From Deltaproteobacteria bacterium (GTDB lineage: Bacteria; Myxococcota_A; Polyangia; Polyangiales; JADJMO01): a stretch of 44,782 nt of DNA. Each line of letters opens with the position of its first letter. The stretch's first letter is position 1. The stretch spans positions 1-44,782 of the forward strand of contig JACPFM010000080.1 of assembly GCA_016182965.1 (NCBI GenBank), given 5' to 3'. Positions 40,888 through 44,782 of this stretch are shown piece by piece. A program made the position numbers and the translations under genes. The notes below the pieces were generated by a model, which was not told the origin of the DNA, did no database searches, and worked only from the letters and a program-made list of their open reading frames with translations.

Positions 40888-41343
40888 TCAGAGCAGGCCG
40901 CCGCCGCGGAGGCTCACCCCGACGAAGGCGAAGAACACCGCCAGGATGGTGATCGCGACGATGTGCCAGCCGAGCGGGCGCAGCGCGCGCGCGCCGTCGG
41001 CGGTCGACAGCTTGGGCACGAGCGACAGCCGCGCGTGCACCGCGAGCGCGATGGTGCCTGCGAGCGTGATCAGCTTCAGCGTCACGTGTCGCGGCACGTG
41101 CCCGTCGAACCCGAGCCACGCGGACGGCGGCGCGTAGATCCACGCGAGCCGCAGCCCGGTCAGCACCTGCACCGCGAGGGCCGGCAGCCCGATGCGCTCG
41201 AACGCCTCCTCGTACTCCTGGATGCGGCGAGGGCTCTCCTCCCGCAGCGCGCGCGGCAGCACCGACAGCGCGAGGACGAGGTGCCCACCGACCCAGACCG
41301 TCGCGCCGAGGACGTGCAGGAAGACGAGGATCGGCCGCTCCAT
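40888..41343 (-). CDS. CopD-like integral membrane protein
   Basis: The 151-residue protein has four predicted transmembrane helices. The first reads PILVFLHVLGATVWVGGHLVLAL, whose paired His and WVGG are typical of the CopD/copper-resistance membrane superfamily. A further His near VPRHVTLKLITLAGTIALAVH and HIVAITILAVFFAFV in the last helix support metal or heme binding. It ends 42 bp before the unrecognised 318-residue gene and starts 34 bp after the end of the next upstream gene, so an operon of three is likely. Ligand not known. Confidence 0.85.
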   Translation of the reverse strand: MERPILVFLHVLGATVWVGGHLVLALSVLPRALREESPRRIQEYEEAFERIGLPALAVQVLTGLRLAWIYAPPSAWLGFDGHVPRHVTLKLITLAGTIALAVHARLSLVPKLSTADGARALRPLGWHIVAITILAVFFAFVGVSLRGGGLL

Positions 41344-41376
41344 GGGGGGCGCATCTTATCCATCCGTACGCGCACG

Positions 41377-41943
41377 CTACAGTGCCGTCGCGCTCGATCG
41401 CTTCGGGGATTCGGCGAGCAGCTCGCACTCGAGGACATACTCAGCGTAGCCGCCGTCGTCGACCCAGGCGTCCGTGCGCTCGATCTCCTGCCACGCCGAC
41501 TCCTCGGGCGCGCGCCTCCGGACGCCGTCGATCTCGACGAATGGCGCCGTCTGGCGCAGAACGCGCTTCACACGCCATGCGTAGATGAGCGGGGGCACCG
41601 ACGGCTGGTTGGCAAAGCGCTCGAAGTACGCGAAGTGATCCACTCCGACGAAAGCGCGTCCATGAACCATCATGCCTGCCGCGATCTCCGCGGGACGCGG
41701 CGCGTCGCAGTACATCTGGACGCCGCTGTCGATGACCCAGACGCCGGGCGAGACGTGGGTGACGGCGCCGGTGATGCTGTGCATCGCGCCCTCGAGTCGC
41801 ATGCAGGCAGGTGTGCCGGCTGCGACGATCTCGACGCGCTCGAAGTAGACCTCCACAGCGACCTCGATCCGCTGCCCCCGCTCGAAGTCGCCGTAGTTGC
41901 CGTCCTGCACGATCCAGGCGCTGAGGCCGAGCGCGAGATCCAT
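41377..41943 (-). CDS. unrecognised soluble protein
   Basis: The 188-residue protein starts MDLALGLSAWIVQDGNYGDFERGQ. The composition is normal and there are motif-like stretches ISPGVWVIDSGVQMYCD (read from THVSPGVWVIDS) and GRAFVGVDHFAYFERF. It contains two Cys, no signal peptide and no transmembrane segment. A beta-rich fold is suggested by alternating residues. I cannot name it. ATG 41943 begins the coherent part; the upstream frame up to 42093 is the repeat region. Confidence 0.72.
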   Translation of the reverse strand: MDLALGLSAWIVQDGNYGDFERGQRIEVAVEVYFERVEIVAAGTPACMRLEGAMHSITGAVTHVSPGVWVIDSGVQMYCDAPRPAEIAAGMMVHGRAFVGVDHFAYFERFANQPSVPPLIYAWRVKRVLRQTAPFVEIDGVRRRAPEESAWQEIERTDAWVDDGGYAEYVLECELLAESPKRSSATAL

Positions 41944-42003
41944 CTCAGCCGCAGAGCCTACCCCGATGCCCCATTCAGGTCCGAGAGGTGTCTTCCCTTG
42001 AAG

Positions 42004-42138
42004 GCCGCGGGCTGAACCCGCGGCAATTCTCCGAAGCCCGGCTTTCGCTGGCTTGCCCGAACGTCCGCCGCACGCACGGAGCGCGCACGTCAAGAACGAC
42101 TCACCGAAATCGTCCGCTCAGCCCTGCGAAGCGGGGCT
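42004..42138. repeat. cluster of REP-like hairpins
   Basis: GCCGCGGG-CTGAA-CCCGCGGC (42004-42024) is a perfect 8-bp stem; AGCCCTGC-GAA-GCGGGGCT (42120-42138) is an 8-bp stem with one wobble pair; an AAGCC...GGCTT pair lies near 42034. The rest of the 266-bp gap (41944-42209) contains no recognised gene. Confidence 0.6.
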
Positions 42139-42209
42139 TCCACGTGACTGGCGCGGGCCTTGGCTCGCGGTCATCGGGAGCTCACCGAAGCGCTTGCGGG
42201 CTCGTTCGA

Positions 42210-42674
42210 TCAACGAACATCGACGAACGTGATCGACGAGAGACGACCCGCGTACGCGAAGCACACCCGACGCAGGTAGAGCCGCCCTCGCACCATGCCC
42301 GGATGGTCGAGATCGCAGCAGTCGCCGTAGCACCGCAGCGGCGCGACGACCGCGAGACCGTCGGGCCATCTTCCGCCAGCGCGGGCGTCGGCCGCGATCG
42401 ACGCGAGGTGCGAGCGCAGCGCCGCGACGCCGGTGAACGTCGCGCGCGCGCGCTCGTCGGTCTCCGACAGCCGCTCGCGGATCTCGACGTCCATCGCCGC
42501 TCCCTCGCGGACGAGGCACCCGTCGATCTCTCCGCGCGAAACGCCGGTAGCGACGATTTCGGCGCGCCCACGCACGTCGCGGTCGATGCACGTCGGCGCC
42601 GCGGTCGTCGAGCTCGTCCGCCCGCATGCGGCGACGAGCGCCGGCACGACGAGCACCGGCATGACGGATCTCAT
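42210..42674 (-). CDS. small lipoprotein, function unknown
   Basis: The 154-residue protein starts at ATG 42674 with GGAGG 9 nt upstream. The signal peptide (VMPVLVVPALVAAC) has a lipobox VAAC. The mature domain is acidic/helical in the middle (DVEIRERLSETDERARATF) and ends with CYGDCCDLDHPGMVRGRLYLRRVCFAYAG, a Cys cluster. Not recognised. It is divergent from nirS, with ~145 bp between. Confidence 0.75.
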   Translation of the reverse strand: MRSVMPVLVVPALVAACGRTSSTTAAPTCIDRDVRGRAEIVATGVSRGEIDGCLVREGAAMDVEIRERLSETDERARATFTGVAALRSHLASIAADARAGGRWPDGLAVVAPLRCYGDCCDLDHPGMVRGRLYLRRVCFAYAGRLSSITFVDVR

Positions 42675-42748
42675 CGCCGGCAACCTCCGCGAAAGCGGCG
42701 AATGATTCGATGAATTCGGTCAGGATTCGTTCTGGACCGGCAAAACGC

Positions 42749-42760
42749 TGACAAACGTCA
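42749..42760 (+). promoter_or_regulatory. FNR/NNR-like dyad upstream of nirS
   Basis: TGAC-AAAC-GTCA is a perfect 4+4 dyad with 4-bp spacing, close to the TTGAC-N4-GTCAA/TTGAT-N4-ATCAA sites of FNR, NNR and DNR-type regulators. The outermost bases are C and T rather than T and A. Its centre is 64 bp from the nirS ATG, so at -41.5 the transcript would start about 23 nt before the gene. Function is inferred from context. Confidence 0.5.
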
Positions 42761-42767
42761 TGGGAAT

Positions 42768-42787
42768 AGTGGACAAAGGGGTCCACT
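42768..42787. promoter_or_regulatory. 7-bp inverted repeat in the nirS leader
   Basis: AGTGGAC-AAAGGG-GTCCACT is a perfect 7-bp dyad with a 6-nt spacer, 31 bp before the ATG and 7 bp after the FNR-like site. It could be a second operator, overlapping the -10 region, or a short stem-loop. Confidence 0.5.
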
Positions 42788-42818
42788 GTCGCGGGCGGTC
42801 ACAACCAGGAGCGTGCCC

Positions 42819-44768
42819 ATGCGGTTGATCCCGAATGTCTCTCGCGTTGCCCTCGGTGTGGTCCTTTCCGCGATCGCCGCATTCGGATGCAAGCGCAACG
42901 ACGCCGCGATCGAGAAGGAGCCCCCGCCCCCTTCGCCCGCCGAGCTCGAGAAGCTCGCCAAGGCAGGTGGAGAAACCTTCAACAAGACCTGCATCGCCTG
43001 CCACTCGGTCGGCGCCGGCGACCGGACCGGTCCCGATCTCAAGGACGTGCACAAGCGCCGCGATCGCGCGTGGCTGGTGAAGTGGCTCAAGGACCCGATC
43101 GGAATGGGCCAGACCGACCCCGTCGGCAAGGAGCTCCTCACCAAGTTCAAGAACATCCCGATGCCCAACCAGAACCTCAACGATCAGCAGATCAGCGAGG
43201 TCCTCGCCTGGCTCGAGGTCGAGAGCACCAAGGCGCCCGCCGCCGCCGTCGTCGAGAAGCTCTCCGACGCCGACTTCGAGAAGGCCAAGGGCATCTACTT
43301 CAACCGCTGCGCCGGCTGCCACGGCACGCTGCGCGCGGGCGCCACCGGCCCGAACATCCAGCCGGAGCGCACCACCAAGCTCGGCACCGAGACGATCAAG
43401 AACATCCTCACCAACGGCACGCCCGGCGGCATGCCCGCGTGGGGCAAGGCCGGCATCCTCAACGACGACGAGATCAAGATCGTCGCGAGCTTCATCCAGC
43501 AGCCGCCGCCCGATCCGCCCCAGAAGGGCATCGACGACATCAAGGCGAGCTGGAAGCTCACCATCACGCCCGACAAGCGCCCGACCAAGCCCGAGACGAC
43601 GCGCAACTGGCAGAACTACTTCGGCGTCGTGCTGCGCGACGCCGGCAAGGTGGCGGTCATCGACGGCGACACCAAGGAGCTGGTCGGCATCGTCGACACC
43701 GGCTTCGCGGTGCACATCCTCCGCGCCTCGTCGTCCGGTCGCTACTTCCTCGCGGTCGGCCGCGACGGCCGCGTGACGATGATCGATCTGTGGACCAAGC
43801 AGCCGACGATCGTCTCGCAGGTCCAGGGCTGCTTCGACGCGCGCAGCGTCGACGGCAGCAAGATGAAGGGCTGGGAGGACAAGGTCATCATCGAGGGCTG
43901 CTACTGGCCCCCGCAGTACGTCATCTACGACGGGCTCACGCTCGAGCCGAAGAAGGTCGTCGACGTCCTCGGTCCCGCCTACGACAACGGCGAGCAGCTC
44001 AAGGAGGTCCGCGTCGCGGGCATCTGGGCGATGCACGACGAGCCGGTGTGGCTCATCAACCTCAAGGAGTCGGGGCACGTCGGCGTGGTCGACTACTCCA
44101 AGCCCGACTTCCCGCTGGTCTCGCGCATCGCGGCCGAGCGCTTCCTGCACGACGGCGGCTGGGACAAGAGCGGCCGCTACCTGCTCGTCGCCGCGAACAT
44201 GAAGAACCAGGTCGCGGTCATCGACGCCAAGGAGAAGAAGCTGGTCACGAAGTTCGAGACCGGCGTCAAACCGCACCCCGGCCGCGGCGCCAACTGGCTC
44301 GACCCGCAGTTCGGCTGGGTGAACGCCACCGTGCACATCGGCGAGGGCAAGATGAGCATCTACGGCGCCGATCCGGTGAAGAAGCCGGAGCACGCCTGGA
44401 AGGTCGTCAAGAAGATCGATCTCCCGGCCGCCGGCGGTCTCTTCGTCAAGACCCACGACAAGTCGCCGTGGGTGTGGATGGACTCGACCCTCAGCTCCGA
44501 CGAGAAGGGTCCGCGTCAGATCTGCGCCTACTCGAAGAAGGACCAGAAGGTCGAGAAGTGCTGGTCGCCGACCGAGCGTGGCCGCATGGTGCACTTCGAG
44601 TACGACAAGAACGGCGGCGAGGTCTGGGTCAGCGTCTGGGACAAGGAAGGCGAGCTGATCGTCTACGACGACAAGACGCTGACCGAGAAGACCCGCATCA
44701 AGGGTCCGTGGCTGGTCACCCCGACCGGCAAGTTCAACGTCTGGAACACGGCGCACGACGTGTACTGA
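42819..44768 (+). CDS. nirS: cytochrome cd1 nitrite reductase homologue, lipoprotein with two c-type heme domains
   Basis: The 649-residue protein should reduce nitrite to NO in the periplasm. The signal peptide ends in a lipobox (SAIAAFGC), so the protein should be membrane-anchored, unlike classical soluble NirS. Two c-heme domains follow: C58-x2-C61-H62 (CIACH) and C164-x2-C167-H168 (CAGCH). From ~240 on, the eight-bladed d1 propeller has the proximal d1-heme His299 (FAVHILRASSSGRY) and substrate-pocket His406 and His444 (AMHDEP, FLHDGGWD). PHPGRGANW and the end LVTPTGKFNVWNTAHDVY agree with NirS and distinguish it from NirF. AGGAG lies 7 nt before the ATG. d1-heme synthesis genes are not in the window. 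Confidence 0.9.
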   Translation: MRLIPNVSRVALGVVLSAIAAFGCKRNDAAIEKEPPPPSPAELEKLAKAGGETFNKTCIACHSVGAGDRTGPDLKDVHKRRDRAWLVKWLKDPIGMGQTDPVGKELLTKFKNIPMPNQNLNDQQISEVLAWLEVESTKAPAAAVVEKLSDADFEKAKGIYFNRCAGCHGTLRAGATGPNIQPERTTKLGTETIKNILTNGTPGGMPAWGKAGILNDDEIKIVASFIQQPPPDPPQKGIDDIKASWKLTITPDKRPTKPETTRNWQNYFGVVLRDAGKVAVIDGDTKELVGIVDTGFAVHILRASSSGRYFLAVGRDGRVTMIDLWTKQPTIVSQVQGCFDARSVDGSKMKGWEDKVIIEGCYWPPQYVIYDGLTLEPKKVVDVLGPAYDNGEQLKEVRVAGIWAMHDEPVWLINLKESGHVGVVDYSKPDFPLVSRIAAERFLHDGGWDKSGRYLLVAANMKNQVAVIDAKEKKLVTKFETGVKPHPGRGANWLDPQFGWVNATVHIGEGKMSIYGADPVKKPEHAWKVVKKIDLPAAGGLFVKTHDKSPWVWMDSTLSSDEKGPRQICAYSKKDQKVEKCWSPTERGRMVHFEYDKNGGEVWVSVWDKEGELIVYDDKTLTEKTRIKGPWLVTPTGKFNVWNTAHDVY

Positions 44769-44782
44769 CGAACGCTCCGTCC

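Noticed and set aside
42734..42750. sigma-54 promoter before nirS
   Set aside because: GG and GC are present but spaced 11 instead of 10 and flanking consensus bases are missing.
42720..44756. 678-codon open frame on minus strand
   Set aside because: Exactly opposite nirS; Asp/Leu/Val/Arg-rich shadow of a biased coding sequence.

Overview
This is a high-GC stretch (about 70% by eye) of a bacterial chromosome. It has many GTG starts, tightly overlapping operons, many small Cys-rich lipoproteins and several multi-PAS kinases. That style fits a Myxococcota/Polyangia-type delta-proteobacterium. The assignment is inference from style; no rRNA or marker gene in the window proves it. No rRNA, tRNA, transposase, phage gene or CRISPR array was seen. 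Because of the composition, most long open frames are antisense shadows. About 40 genes are supported, and they fill most of the window.

Layout. 1-3.1 kb (minus): a lipase-maturation-factor-like membrane protein fused to a DCC thiol domain, then a secreted protein cut by the left edge. 3.2-5.3 kb: a lipoprotein, a truncated glycosyltransferase relic and two hemerythrin-domain proteins. 5.3-8.3 kb (minus): amidase, EgtB-type enzyme, small zinc-ribbon protein. 8.6-11.6 kb (plus): an overlapping operon of PP2A-like phosphatase, TerB-like protein, ferrochelatase and esterase. 11.6-17.3 kb (minus): DUF6496-like basic protein, K+ channel with RCK domains, zinc alcohol dehydrogenase, PEP carboxylase. 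17.5-21.1 kb (plus): class IV aminotransferase and a three-PAS histidine kinase with its single-domain response regulator; this pair is bracketed by two same-orientation copies of a MITE-like repeat. 21.3-29 kb: Cys-rich lipoprotein, M29-like protein, M28 membrane peptidase, third hemerythrin, two small lipoproteins, Fe superoxide dismutase, alpha/beta hydrolase.

29-34 kb holds a lipoprotein with a duplicated domain, then a two-gene overlap unit: a PhnD-like binding protein without a signal peptide, and a methyltransferase fused to two apparent Nudix-fold domains. 34-39.9 kb carries a YkgJ-type Cys-cluster protein, a hybrid histidine kinase, a Nudix CoA pyrophosphatase-like enzyme, a secreted protein whose signal peptide is built on a hexanucleotide microsatellite, a receiver-like protein and an RsmB-type rRNA methyltransferase. 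39.9-41.9 kb (minus) has two unrecognised proteins around a CopD-like membrane protein. The window ends with a complete cytochrome cd1 nitrite reductase (NirS) homologue. It is unusual in being a predicted lipoprotein with two c-type heme domains, and it sits behind an FNR/NNR-like dyad.

The less ordinary signals are the duplex-c lipoprotein NirS and its promoter dyads; the PhnD-like/methyltransferase-Nudix-Nudix pair; the MITE-like repeats bracketing a two-component system; and a family of intergenic heptanucleotide arrays, one of which has supplied the C-terminus of RsmB. Three hemerythrin-domain proteins, Fe-SOD, ferrochelatase and NirS suggest a cell that handles O2/NO shifts, but no direct functional link between them is shown by the sequence.
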